NCBI GenBank assembly: GCA_937981765.1
Contig: CALJOM010000007.1
Span: 62,001-126,000, forward strand
DNA length: 64,000 nucleotides
Direction: 5' to 3'
Origin: an uncultured Bacteroidales bacterium
Lineage (GTDB): Bacteria > Bacteroidota > Bacteroidia > Bacteroidales > Salinivirgaceae
A program made the translations under genes and the position numbers. The notes under the pieces were generated by a model that ran no database searches, had not been told where the DNA came from, and worked only from the letters and a program-made list of their open reading frames with translations. Shown here piece by piece: positions 54,974 to 64,000 of the stretch. Within the stretch, counting starts at the first letter, position 1. Every line of letters starts with the position of its first letter.

Positions 54974-56689
54974 ATGAAAAAGAACTACTATTTGCAAGCC
55001 TCCTGACATTAATTTTATTTACTGCCTGTGATTTACTTGAAGAAGCCCCAAAACCCCTGATAGAAGAGGTTTCTTCAAATATTACTGCACCCAAAACGTG
55101 GAAAGAAAATAATACCTATGTAATTGTAGGCAAGGTTGTTGTTTCTGCTGATGTTACTATTGAGCCCGAAGCAACTATCAAATTCAAGCATTGAGCTTCA
55201 CTAGTGATCTCGTATTATGGTAATGAATATGCTCGTATAATTGCTAACGGGACATCTGAAAAGCCAATTCGTTTTACTTCCGAGTCTCCAAATCCTATTG
55301 CAGGGAATTGGGGATATATTGGGTTATATCAAGGCGCCAATGGATCAGAATTCACCTATTGTATATTTGAATATTGCGGAGCTGAATCAAGTTATGGCGG
55401 CATATATCTTTTGGGAACATCAGCAAAATTTTCTTACTGTGAATTCCGAAACATAAAAAACAACGCTTTAAAAATAGATGGCACTTCATTTTTTTACAGA
55501 ATTCAGAAACAATTCGTTTTCGGCTATAGAAAAACATGCGATGGATATTAATGCGAATGCTGTGCATACAATTGGAGCCAACAATTCATTTTCGCTTAAC
55601 AGTGGTTACGGAATCCGGATTACCGACGATTTTGATCAACCTGGAGATTATGTTTGGTTGGCTCACTCTGCTCCCTACATCATTGAAGATTTAGTCAGAA
55701 TAGGAGGGACTGGTAATGGTGTCCATTTAACTATTCAACCGTGAACTATAATTCGGTTTCACCCAAAACAAACTAATTGATTTTAGCTACTGGGACAATC
55801 ATTTTGCTAAAATCACTGCAGTTGGAACCCAACAAAACTCCATAGTTTTTACATCAAACAATCCGGCACCTCAAGCTAGAAATTACCAAGGGATACGATC
55901 TTATAACGGTTCAAATAACAGCGTGTTTGAATACTGCTTGTTCGAATATGCGGCTTCGGAAAGCACCTATGGTGGAATCTTATAAAAGAAACTAACATCC
56001 AGTTTAACAACTGCAAATTTCGCAACATGAAATATGTTGCTTTGAAAGTTACTGGAACAGGATATTTTACCTCTTTTACAAACAACACATTCGAAAATAA
56101 CCTGTCCCCTCCAATTGATATTTCGGCCAATTATGTCCGTACAATTGGAGCGGGGAATGTTTTTAATTCGGGCGCCTATGGAATTGTTGTCAGGGGCAAT
56201 TTATTTTTAGAGGGCACCCACTTCTGGCTCAAACACGACGCAGCCTATATTATTAATGATGTGATTGATATCAATTCTGAAGGAAATGGAGTAACGCTCA
56301 CAAAAGCACCGGGAACTACAATCAAATTTAATCTTGATAAGGCGTTCCGCGTAGCTTACTACGATTTTGGGAAAATAATTGCCAATGGTACAGCACAAGA
56401 ACCACTTATTTTTACCTCCTCAAAACCTTCTCCTGCAAAAGGTGATTGGAGAGGACTGTATTTTTACAGTGGTTTAAATGGTTCTTCATTCCAATATTGT
56501 CAGATTCTGTATGCTGGTCGTGAAACTTCTTATGGAGCTTTTGCGCTATTTGATACTGGCCACAATTCAATAACCCTGGGAAATTGTAGGATAGCCTATT
56601 CCTTAGGCCAGGGGATTACTTACGATGACAACTCTTCTGTTAATATTTCAACGGTTACATTCGATAACAACAATGGAGCAAACTATTAA
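54974..56689 (+). pseudogene. Decayed beta-helix (right-handed) lipoprotein gene
   Basis: The ATG at 54974 gives MKK then stops after 10 codons, while the next frame gives a perfect lipoprotein signal (LLFASLLTLILFTAC, with lipobox FTAC): one base is missing just after the start. Downstream the coding signal continues through: a TGA at 55192-55194 (Gly expected), an extra T in the run at 55489-55495, a TGA at 55742-55744 (again where PGTTI is expected), a shift near 55765, and a shift with TAA near 55983. The last stretch ends in frame at 56689. Repeat units share IIANGT, PI-FTS, GSEFTYCIFEY, AESSYGG and GNGV-LT-PGTTIKF-type patterns. Probably a surface or periplasmic beta-helix protein once. 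At least five lesions make decay more likely than error. Confidence 0.8.
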
Positions 56690-56716
56690 GATAGTGCAAC
56701 TTAGTTTAATGCAAAT

Positions 56717-56741
56717 TAAAAAGCCCGGTATAATCGGGCTT
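56717..56741 (-). terminator. Terminator after tpx (minus strand)
   Basis: AAGCCCG and CGGGCTT flank a 7-nt loop; on the minus strand the stem is followed by TTTTTAA. It lies 11 bp downstream of tpx. Confidence 0.8.
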
Positions 56742-56751
56742 CTATGTTTAA

Positions 56752-57252
56752 TTAAAGTTTTCGGGCGGCCTCGAAAGCTTTATCATAATCGGGTTCTTGT
56801 GATACATCCGGAACATATTCAACGTGAGTAACACGGTTGTCTCTATCAAGCACAACAATCCCTCTGGCTAATAAACGGAAAGGTTCTATCAGAAAACCAT
56901 ATTTTTTGCCAAAATCGAGATCTTTGTGATCTGATAGTGTTACAATGTTATTTAATCCTTCAGCACCGCAAAAGCGTTTTTGAGCAAATGGTAAATCTAC
57001 CGAAATGCTTAACACCACAGCATCTGCAATTTCAGCAATACGCTTGTTAAATGTTCGGTTTTGCGTTGCACATACAGGTGTATCTATTGAGGGGAAAACG
57101 CTGATTATTTTGATTTTGTTCCCAAAATCTCGCAAACTTACAGGTTTTAAGTCATTACCGATTACTGTAAAATCGGGGGCGATATCGCCTACTTTGGTTT
57201 GTGTTCCGCTTAATGGAAATTTTTGTTTGGCAAAGATTACTTCAGTTATCAT
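56752..57252 (-). CDS. tpx: Thiol peroxidase (Tpx)
   Basis: Periplasmic or cytosolic 2-Cys peroxiredoxin of the Tpx class (166 aa). The peroxidatic Cys61 sits in DTPVCATQ, the resolving Cys95 in KRFCGAEGL. FPLSGTQTKVGD at the start and SVDLPFAQKRF are also typical. It reduces hydrogen peroxide and alkyl hydroperoxides with thioredoxin. No signal peptide is visible. It stands alone with its own terminator; the start is at the ATG at 57252. Confidence 0.95.
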   Translation of the reverse strand: MITEVIFAKQKFPLSGTQTKVGDIAPDFTVIGNDLKPVSLRDFGNKIKIISVFPSIDTPVCATQNRTFNKRIAEIADAVVLSISVDLPFAQKRFCGAEGLNNIVTLSDHKDLDFGKKYGFLIEPFRLLARGIVVLDRDNRVTHVEYVPDVSQEPDYDKAFEAARKL

Positions 57253-57304
57253 AGAAAATGTGTTTTAGTTTGTTTATATTAAAACACAGAAAGCCAAATT
57301 TTGT

Positions 57305-59806
57305 TTAGTGAGATTGCTTGATAGAAATGACTACTTTATCCTGTTCGATTGTTTGGTCATAATCAACGACTATAGTGTCTCCCGATGAAATTTCTGCCTT
57401 TAGAATGGCCTCGGCCATTTCATCTTCAAGATATTTTTGAATGGCACGCTTTAGTGGACGAGCACCAAAATCAGGGTCGAATCCCTTTTCGGCAATAAAG
57501 TTTTTAGCAGCCAGCGTTAATTCCAGTTTATACCCTTTATCATTTACACGTTTCGCCAGTCCTGATATTTCTATTTCGATAATTTTGAAAATATCTTCTT
57601 TATTCAGCGAATTAAAGACTATCACATCGTCTATTCGATTAAGAAACTCCGGTGCAAAGGTTCGTTTCAGTGCCTTTTCAATAACGCTTTTGGCATGTTC
57701 GTTCAGAGATTTTTGTTTGGCACTAGTCATAAATCCAACACCGGCTCCAAATTCTTTCAGCTGACGGCTTCCTATATTTGAAGTCATGATAATCAGAGTA
57801 TTCCGAAAATCAATTCTTCGACCAAAACTATCCGTTAGCCGACCCTCATCAAGGACCTGTAGTAAGATGTGGAAAACGTCGGGATGAGCTTTTTCTATTT
57901 CATCAAGTAATACTACACTATAAGGTTTTCTCCGAATTTTTTCGGTTAATTGACCGCCCTCTTCATACCCAACGTATCCGGGAGGAGCTCCAACCAGTCG
58001 TGATACAGAAAACTTCTCCATGTACTCACTCATGTCGATACGAACAAGGGCATCAGCGGAATCAAAAAGGTACTCTGCAAGAACCTTAGCAAGTTGGGTT
58101 TTGCCAACTCCTGTAGGTCCCAGAAAAATGAATGTACCGATTGGTTTATTCGGATCTTTAAGTCCTGCACGATTTCGTTGAATTGCTTTTACTATCTTCT
58201 CTATGGCTTCATCTTGTCCTATGACTTTCCCTTTAAGATCTGCAGACATATTCAATAATCGCTGACTTTCGGCCTGAGCAATTCGGCGCACAGGCACTCC
58301 GGTCATCATAGCAATTACAGCCGCAATTTCATCTTCGTCTACAATTTCCCTATTTTGTACCATCTCCTTTTCCCAATTTACTTTAGCTAGTTCCAGTTCT
58401 TGAAGTTTTTTTCGTTCTAAATCGCGAAACTTTGCGGCCTTTTCAAAATTTTGTTCATGTACGGCTTTAATCTTTTGCTCGCGGGTTTCTTCAATTTCTG
58501 CCTCAAGTTTAATTATCTTTTCCGGAACATGAATGTGGGAAATATGGACTCTTGCACCTGCTTCATCCATAGCATCAATAGCCTTATCTGGCAATTGTCT
58601 GTCGGTAATGTATCGCATAGATAGTTTGACGCATGCTTCAAGTGCTTTATCGGTGTATATTACATTATGATGATCCTCGTATTTAGTTTTGATTTTATGT
58701 AAAATCTGTAACGTTTCTTCGGGAGTGGTTGGCTCTACCATTACCTTCTGGAACCTACGTTCCAATGCACCATCTTTCTCGATATGCTGACGATATTCGT
58801 CTAACGTTGTTGCACCGATACATTGAATTTCGCCTCTCGACAATGCCGGTTTAAGAATATTGGCAGCATCGAGCGAACCGGTAGCACCTCCGGCACCAAC
58901 AATGGTGTGAATTTCATCGATAAATAAAATAATGTTTGGATTTTTGGAAAGTTCGTTTAAAACGGCTTTAATCCGCTCCTCAAACTGACCTCGATATTTT
59001 GTTCCAGCAACTAGCGAGGCTAGATCTAGGGTTACTATTCGCTTGTTAAACAGCACCCTGGAAACTTGACGTTTTACAATTCGTATCGCCAACCCTTCTA
59101 CAATTGCCGATTTCCCAACACCCGGGTCACCAATTAAAACAGGATTATTCTTTTTTCTACGACTTAGAATCTGAGACAAACGTTCTATTTCAACATCACG
59201 ACCTACAATGGGATCTAATCTGTTTTCTTCAGCTGCTTTAGTAAGATCTACCCCGAAATTATCTAATACCGGAGTTTCTGAGGTGCTTTTATTTCCCAAG
59301 GAAGATTCGCCTGAATCTTCAGAGTCATCGTCATCATCAGAACCACCAAAAGGATTATTCATTTTGTTTTTCAAAATATGATTCAACGTTTCTAAAACCA
59401 TTTCATAATCAATGGTCTCTTCAGCTAAAAGAGTGGTCACGTAGGAAGTTTCATCGCGCATAATTGCCAAAAGCAAATGTTCAGGCAATATTTCTTCACT
59501 TCTAGAGGCCTTAGCTTCTAGGATTACTAATTTAAGAACCCTGGCTGCGCTAGTGTTAAGAGGTATAGAGTCAAGTTGAGTAATGCTGAGTGGATTCTTT
59601 TTGGCCAACCTTGTTTCCAATCGCTGGCGCAAGGCTAACAAATCCACACCTAAAGATTGTAATGTATCAATAGCTGCATTTTCGCTATCTCGTAATATTC
59701 CTAAAAATAGATGGTCTGTTTCAAGATAATCGTTTCCTAATCGCACCGCTTCTTCGCGACTGTAGGAAAGAATGGATTTAATTTTGTCTGAAAATCGTGC
59801 ATCCAT
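57305..59806 (-). CDS. clpC: ClpC-type AAA+ ATPase
   Basis: An 833-residue Hsp100 unfoldase. Order: an N-terminal Clp_N repeat domain (two repeats, about 1-145), an acidic linker ([14 protein letters not shown]), first AAA domain with Walker [16 protein letters not shown] and Walker [10 protein letters not shown], a UVR-type linker ([18 protein letters not shown]), second AAA domain with Walker [15 protein letters not shown] and Walker [15 protein letters not shown], and a C-terminal domain. The UVR linker marks ClpC rather than ClpB. It should feed substrates to ClpP, which is not present here. Divergent from gyrA. Confidence 0.95.
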   Translation of the reverse strand: MDARFSDKIKSILSYSREEAVRLGNDYLETDHLFLGILRDSENAAIDTLQSLGVDLLALRQRLETRLAKKNPLSITQLDSIPLNTSAARVLKLVILEAKASRSEEILPEHLLLAIMRDETSYVTTLLAEETIDYEMVLETLNHILKNKMNNPFGGSDDDDDSEDSGESSLGNKSTSETPVLDNFGVDLTKAAEENRLDPIVGRDVEIERLSQILSRRKKNNPVLIGDPGVGKSAIVEGLAIRIVKRQVSRVLFNKRIVTLDLASLVAGTKYRGQFEERIKAVLNELSKNPNIILFIDEIHTIVGAGGATGSLDAANILKPALSRGEIQCIGATTLDEYRQHIEKDGALERRFQKVMVEPTTPEETLQILHKIKTKYEDHHNVIYTDKALEACVKLSMRYITDRQLPDKAIDAMDEAGARVHISHIHVPEKIIKLEAEIEETREQKIKAVHEQNFEKAAKFRDLERKKLQELELAKVNWEKEMVQNREIVDEDEIAAVIAMMTGVPVRRIAQAESQRLLNMSADLKGKVIGQDEAIEKIVKAIQRNRAGLKDPNKPIGTFIFLGPTGVGKTQLAKVLAEYLFDSADALVRIDMSEYMEKFSVSRLVGAPPGYVGYEEGGQLTEKIRRKPYSVVLLDEIEKAHPDVFHILLQVLDEGRLTDSFGRRIDFRNTLIIMTSNIGSRQLKEFGAGVGFMTSAKQKSLNEHAKSVIEKALKRTFAPEFLNRIDDVIVFNSLNKEDIFKIIEIEISGLAKRVNDKGYKLELTLAAKNFIAEKGFDPDFGARPLKRAIQKYLEDEMAEAILKAEISSGDTIVVDYDQTIEQDKVVISIKQSH

Positions 59807-59961
59807 AGTAAACGGTTTGTTTTCGCTTTGTAAAAATAACCATTATTTTTGAAATTTGAAAACTTGATTATACCTAAGTACAATATTTGTGCAATTATGG
59901 GTTTCCAATTTGAAAGTTTGTAAAGTTTCCCCAAAAACGATGCTATTCAAAACCAATTTTG

Positions 59962-59969
59962 TACCTTTG
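59962..59969 (+). promoter_or_regulatory. -7 promoter element of gyrA
   Basis: TACCTTTG matches TAnnTTTG, 26 nt before the ATG. No TTTG at the expected -33 spacing. Confidence 0.4.
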
Positions 59970-59995
59970 CGTGTTAAAAATTGATTACGAAAATC

Positions 59996-62494
59996 ATGGC
60001 AGAAGGCGAAAACATTATTCGAATTAACATTGAAGAAGAGATGAAATCAGCCTACATCGATTACTCGATGTCGGTTATAGTTTCCAGAGCATTACCAGAT
60101 ATCCGCGATGGTTTAAAACCGGTACACCGAAGGATACTATTTGGAATGCACGAATTAGGCCTTATATCTAACAAACCCCATAAAAAATCGGCAAGAATTG
60201 TAGGTGAAGTATTAGGTAAATACCACCCTCATGGCGATTCGTCAGTATACAGTGCCATGGTTCGAATGGCCCAGGATTGGTCGATGCGCTATCCATTGGT
60301 CGATGGGCATGGAAACTTTGGCAGTATTGATGGAGACTCAGCAGCCGCCATGCGATACACCGAAGCCAGAATGTCGAAAATTGCGGAAGAATTATTGGCC
60401 GACATTGATAAAAACACCATCGATTTTCAGTTAAATTTCGACGATTCTTTAAAAGAACCAACCGTATTACCCTCAAGATTACCTAATTTGCTTGTCAACG
60501 GGGTATCAGGCATCGCTGTTGGAATGGCCACCAACATGGCTCCTCACAATTTATCCGAGGTAATTGATGCCTGCTTAGCTTACATCAAAAACAGAAACAT
60601 CTCTGTCAGCGAATTGGTCAATTATGTAAAAGGTCCAGATTTTCCGACCGGTGGAATTATTTACGGATATCAAGGAATTCGAGAGGCGCTGGAAACCGGA
60701 CGTGGTAAAATAATAGTTCGAGGTAAAGCAATTATTGAAACAGACAGTAAAGGGAATGAAAAAATAGTTGTTACGGAGATACCCTACATGGTTAACAAAG
60801 CGGAAATGATTATGAAAACCGCCGAATTAGTCGCCGCAAAAAAACTGGAAGGGATTAGCAATATTAATGACGAATCGGATAAAGACGGACTTCGGATTGT
60901 ATACGAAATTAAACGGGATGCCGTAGCCAATGTTGTTTTAAATAATCTTTACAAGTACACTGCTCTTCAAACACCATTTAATGTTAACAACATTGCGTTA
61001 GTTCACGGCAAACCGCAATTAGTCAATTTAAAAGACTTAATTCACTATTTCATAGAGCACCGTCATGAAGTTACAATAAGGAGAATTCAATTCGAACTCG
61101 AACAGGCAGAAAAGCGTGCTCACATTCTGGAAGGGCTTATTATCGCTTCCGATAACATCGACGAGGTAGTTCAACTTATCAAAACATCCGATAGTCGCGA
61201 TCATGCCAGAATCCGGCTTATAGAGCGGTTCTCTCTAACCGAAATACAAGCCAACGCTATAGTTGAAATGCGCCTAGGCCAATTAACCGGATTAGAGCAA
61301 GACAAACTTCGTCAGGAGCACAAAGATTTATTAGAGAAAATTGAATATTACAAACGTGTTTTGGCTGACGAAAATTTGCGAATGGAGATTATCTCTCAAG
61401 AACTCATTGAATTAAAGGAAAAATTTGGGGACGAACGTAAAACTGAAATAATCTACAATGCCGAAGAATTTAATCCTGAAGATTTCTATGCCGATGAAGA
61501 TATGGTAATTACCATATCCAATTTAGGATACATAAAACGCACCCCGTTAATTGAATACAAGACTCAAAATCGGGGAGGAATTGGCTCAAAAGGCACAGCG
61601 ACAAGAGATGAAGATTTTGTTGAACACATCTATGTGGCGTCAATGCATAGCACCTTGCTACTATTTACGGAAAAGGGGAAATGCTATTGGCTCAAGGTTT
61701 ATGAAATCCCAGAAGGAAGCAAAACCAGCAAAGGTAGAGCTATCCAAAATATATTAAACATTGAGCCCGACGATTCCATTCGATCCTACATCAATATCAA
61801 GAACCTGAAAGACGAAGAATACACAAGCACACACTATCTAGTAATGGCAACCAGAAATGGAATAATCAAAAAAACATTACTAAAGGAATATAGCCGTCCA
61901 CGTCAGAATGGAATTGTTGCCATTGCCATACGTGAAGACGATCTTCTGATCGATGTTAAACTTACCGCGGGCAAGAGCGATATCGTGATGGGCGTCCATT
62001 CAGGGAAAGCAATTAGATTTCATGAAAACGATGTCCGCACCGTTGGGCGCAACTCATTGGGAGTAAAAGGGATCACCTTGGATCCCAATGACTTTGTTGT
62101 GGGAATGATAGCCGTAGAAAACGAATCAGAAGACATTCTTGTAGTATCTGAAAATGGATACGGAAAACGTTCTGCAATCGGCGACTATAGAATAATCAGG
62201 CGAGGCGGGAAAGGAGTAAAAACCCTGAACATTACTGAAAAAACAGGAAAAATGATTGCCCTGAAAGGAGTGCTCGACACCGACGACTTGATTATTATCA
62301 CCAGAAAAGGATTAACAATCCGCACACCCATGTCGTCGATACGCCAAACCGGAAGAGCAACACAAGGAGTTAAGCTAATTAATTTACGCGACGATGACCA
62401 AATAGCTGCTGTAACCTATGTTGAACAAAACGCAGATTTACAGTCGTATAATTCTACCGAAATTGAAAGGCAAGAAAACGGAAATAATATTTGA
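59996..62494 (+). CDS. gyrA: DNA gyrase subunit A
   Basis: Type IIA topoisomerase subunit introducing negative supercoils with GyrB. The ATG at 59996 gives 832 aa; an upstream in-frame TTG (59981) is not used. Catalytic Tyr121 lies in [10 protein letters not shown]. The quinolone-resistance region has [13 protein letters not shown]: the position equal to E. coli Ser83 is Ser82 and the one equal to Asp87 is Ser86, not Asp. The C-terminal wing carries beta-propeller blades, with [10 protein letters not shown] as the GyrA box, though the first Gln of the usual QRRGGKG is Ile. Divergent from clpC. Confidence 0.96.
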   Translation: MAEGENIIRINIEEEMKSAYIDYSMSVIVSRALPDIRDGLKPVHRRILFGMHELGLISNKPHKKSARIVGEVLGKYHPHGDSSVYSAMVRMAQDWSMRYPLVDGHGNFGSIDGDSAAAMRYTEARMSKIAEELLADIDKNTIDFQLNFDDSLKEPTVLPSRLPNLLVNGVSGIAVGMATNMAPHNLSEVIDACLAYIKNRNISVSELVNYVKGPDFPTGGIIYGYQGIREALETGRGKIIVRGKAIIETDSKGNEKIVVTEIPYMVNKAEMIMKTAELVAAKKLEGISNINDESDKDGLRIVYEIKRDAVANVVLNNLYKYTALQTPFNVNNIALVHGKPQLVNLKDLIHYFIEHRHEVTIRRIQFELEQAEKRAHILEGLIIASDNIDEVVQLIKTSDSRDHARIRLIERFSLTEIQANAIVEMRLGQLTGLEQDKLRQEHKDLLEKIEYYKRVLADENLRMEIISQELIELKEKFGDERKTEIIYNAEEFNPEDFYADEDMVITISNLGYIKRTPLIEYKTQNRGGIGSKGTATRDEDFVEHIYVASMHSTLLLFTEKGKCYWLKVYEIPEGSKTSKGRAIQNILNIEPDDSIRSYINIKNLKDEEYTSTHYLVMATRNGIIKKTLLKEYSRPRQNGIVAIAIREDDLLIDVKLTAGKSDIVMGVHSGKAIRFHENDVRTVGRNSLGVKGITLDPNDFVVGMIAVENESEDILVVSENGYGKRSAIGDYRIIRRGGKGVKTLNITEKTGKMIALKGVLDTDDLIIITRKGLTIRTPMSSIRQTGRATQGVKLINLRDDDQIAAVTYVEQNADLQSYNSTEIERQENGNNI

Positions 62495-62536
62495 TAACCT
62501 AGAATAACCATTGTTTAACATTAAATGCAAAAAACG

Positions 62537-63721
62537 ATGAAAAAAATCCTATTATCCGTATTTGTGTCGCTGGGAGTTATTTCAGCATTTGCACAAAGCC
62601 GTAATGTAATTTCAGCCTACAATTACGGAATTAAACCCGGGCAAACTCAATACGATAAGGCTCAAAAATTTATCGATGAGGCTGTAGAACACCCCGAAAC
62701 TAAAACCAATGATAAAGCTTGGTTCTATCGCGGGTTAATCTATCAAAACATTTTCCAATCGAAAAACCCAGAGCATAAAAATTTGCATCCCAATCCATTA
62801 AACGAGGCGTTTTATAGTTACAAAAGATCCCTTGAGTACCGTGATAAAAAGGAGAAATTCGTAAAAGACGCTATCAGAAACCTTAAATTTATCCAAAATC
62901 TAGCCTTCAATGAAGGAATTCGGATGTTTGAAGCACACGACTACGAAAAAGCGGCCAATTATTTTGCACTCTCTGCTGAAATTGGTGAATATCATGAAGT
63001 TGGTGAATTGGAAAAAGCCGTTTACTTTAACGCCGCACTATCATATGAAAAAGCTGGCAAGTTAGACGAAGCAATTAAATATTATAACAAATCGGCAGAA
63101 ATAAAATATGAGCCTGTAGCTTGCATTCGCAAAATTGCAGAAATCTACCTTAACCAAGGCGACGCAGAGAAATACGTTACAACCTTGAAGGATGCCATTT
63201 CAAAAATGGAAGACAACCAGGTGTTAATGCTTTTGCTGATTGACCACTACAGCAAAGATCAACAGTTCGATCAAGCCTTGGAATATTTGAACAAAGCTAT
63301 CGAACTTGAGCCAAATAACAAAGTATACTACTTTGCTAAAGGAACATTCTACGACCAAAAAGGGGAGAGCGACAAGGCATTTGAGGCTTACAATAAAGCC
63401 CTCGAGATTGACTCTGTATATTTTGATGCTTTATTTAACCTAGGAGTATTATTTTTTAACCGCGGGGCTGATTTTAACAATAAAGCCAACGAATTGCCAC
63501 TCAACAAGGAAAAGGAATATGAAGAATTGCGTTCCAAGGCGATGGGCGAATTTGTTAAGGCATCCACATATTTTGAAAAATGTATTGAACTAAATCCTAA
63601 GGATCTTTATACTCTCAAACAATTGCGTCTTATTTACTTCCAGCTACGTACGAAACAAGAATACGCAGAAAAATTAAAGTCTATTGACCAAAAAATCAGT
63701 GAAATTGAATCGCAACAATAA
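62537..63721 (+). CDS. Exported TPR protein
   Basis: A 394-residue protein with a signal peptide (KKILLSVFVSLGVISAFAQ); the ATG at 62525 would add four residues. Six to seven TPR units follow at about 45-370, the best at about 125-195 (AFNEGIRMFEAHDYEKAANYFALS, here only as helical segments), 230-300 (QALEYLNKAIELEPNNKVYYFAKG segments) and 320-350. A coiled tail (KEKEYEELRSKAMGEF) interrupts them. Probably a periplasmic or outer-membrane assembly scaffold; no partner is visible. It follows gyrA by 42 bp. Confidence 0.85.
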   Translation: MKKILLSVFVSLGVISAFAQSRNVISAYNYGIKPGQTQYDKAQKFIDEAVEHPETKTNDKAWFYRGLIYQNIFQSKNPEHKNLHPNPLNEAFYSYKRSLEYRDKKEKFVKDAIRNLKFIQNLAFNEGIRMFEAHDYEKAANYFALSAEIGEYHEVGELEKAVYFNAALSYEKAGKLDEAIKYYNKSAEIKYEPVACIRKIAEIYLNQGDAEKYVTTLKDAISKMEDNQVLMLLLIDHYSKDQQFDQALEYLNKAIELEPNNKVYYFAKGTFYDQKGESDKAFEAYNKALEIDSVYFDALFNLGVLFFNRGADFNNKANELPLNKEKEYEELRSKAMGEFVKASTYFEKCIELNPKDLYTLKQLRLIYFQLRTKQEYAEKLKSIDQKISEIESQQ

Positions 63722-63731
63722 TCAATTGGAT

Positions 63732-63752
63732 AGAGGGGAATTTTCCCCTCTT
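63732..63752 (+). terminator. Possible terminator after the TPR gene
   Basis: AGAGGGGA and TCCCCTCT form an 8-bp stem with a short AT loop 11 nt after the stop, but no T run follows, so its strength is uncertain. Confidence 0.5.
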
Positions 63753-63800
63753 AAATAAAGATTTCTATTTTACATAATATATATTATAGGATTTTATAAA

Positions 63801-63833
63801 TATAAAAATAAGCACCCATTTTTAATGGGTGCT
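63801..63833 (-). terminator. Terminator of the adk gene (minus strand)
   Basis: AGCACCCATT and AATGGGTGCT make a perfect 10-bp stem with a 3-nt loop; read on the minus strand it is followed by TATTTTTATA. It lies 18 nt after the adk stop. Confidence 0.85.
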
Positions 63834-63850
63834 ATTCGAAACAAAATAAA

Positions 63851-64000
63851 TCAATAAACTTGTTTTAGTGCAAAACTAAGTTCTTTACAAATACGTTGAA
63901 AAACTTCATCTGGCATTCCATGTCCATCAACCGTGCGTAACATATTCTTCTTGGCATAATAATCTCGTGCCAAGGTTGTTTTTTGCTCATACTCTTCAAG
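63851..64000 (-). CDS. adk: Adenylate kinase, 3' part only
   Basis: The last 49 codons of a minus-strand gene run off the right edge; it is too short for simple ORF lists. Translation gives LEEYEQKTTLARDYYAKKNM and then LRTVDGHGMPDEVFQRICK, the end of adenylate kinase-type proteins: the Y-x3-T-x4-YY helix and the VDGxG-x2-DEVF tail. Most likely adk (ATP + AMP to 2 ADP). A cytidylate or UMP kinase of the same fold is possible because the P-loop lies outside the window. Confidence 0.8.
   Translation of the reverse strand, partial: LEEYEQKTTLARDYYAKKNMLRTVDGHGMPDEVFQRICKELSFALKQVY

Noticed and set aside
55192-55744. TGA codons in the beta-helix gene at positions where Gly is expected (possible code 25 or recoding)
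   Set aside because: gyrA, uvrA and other intact genes use normal stops, and TGA ends real genes here (for example rsmE and rseC). The same gene also has frameshifts, so decay explains the stops.
1-64000. Mobile elements, CRISPR arrays, prophage, rRNA or tRNA genes
   Set aside because: I saw no transposase, integrase, direct-repeat array, phage structural gene, or tRNA- or rRNA-like sequence; small structured RNAs cannot be excluded by eye.

Overview
The window is a chromosomal segment of a Bacteroidota bacterium, most likely a Bacteroidales/Marinilabiliales-type anaerobe or facultative anaerobe. The evidence is the gene set: a BT_3928-like DoxX protein next to tpiA, DUF4159, tandem FKBP isomerases, dipeptidyl peptidase IV with PepD, an RseC-Rnf operon, and a LysM plus periplasmic-binding fusion. 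Promoters fit as well: several starts are preceded by the Bacteroidota -7 element TAnnTTTG, and one has the full TTTG-N19-TAnnTTTG. DNA is AT-rich and most genes lack a Shine-Dalgarno sequence. No rRNA, tRNA, insertion sequence, phage or CRISPR array was seen. This is mostly core genome with small accessory or decayed patches.

Layout. 1-12.9 kb (+): a tight housekeeping run holding a DoxX-like tail, an orphan DppB-type permease, tpiA, prmA, a 1518-residue exported protein of unknown function, rsmE, DUF4159, a GT9 glycosyltransferase, cardiolipin synthase and an internally duplicated unknown protein. 12.9-19 kb (-): AlaX-like editing protein, DUF2461, a UvrA paralogue and two FKBP isomerases. 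19-26 kb (+): PutP-like symporter, M16 protease, TPR histidine kinase. 26-31 kb: a Fur-family regulator divergent from a MacB-type ABC exporter with its adaptor. 31-35 kb: a sodium symporter, a sugar-1-phosphate nucleotidyltransferase and a NahK-like kinase that look like an amino-sugar salvage module, facing a signal-less M23 protein. 35-41 kb: MBL hydrolase, unknown lipoprotein, unknown 370-residue protein and a pseudogene. 41-46 kb: DPP IV, PepD, an HTH regulator and pyrD.

46-64 kb: LysM receptor-like protein, TPR protein, SiaC-family protein, the rseC-rnfBCDGEA operon, a decayed beta-helix lipoprotein gene, tpx, clpC, gyrA, a TPR protein and the 3' tail of adk.

The signals most worth following are four copies of the palindrome TTACA-N2-TGTAA clustered around the HTH regulator and pyrD (two of them exactly 21 bp apart before the regulator), an Asn in place of the catalytic Asp in the NahK-like kinase, strong Shine-Dalgarno sites confined to the rnf operon, and two genes carrying both nonsense and frameshift lesions. 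Functions are assigned by recognising motifs by eye; no database search was run.
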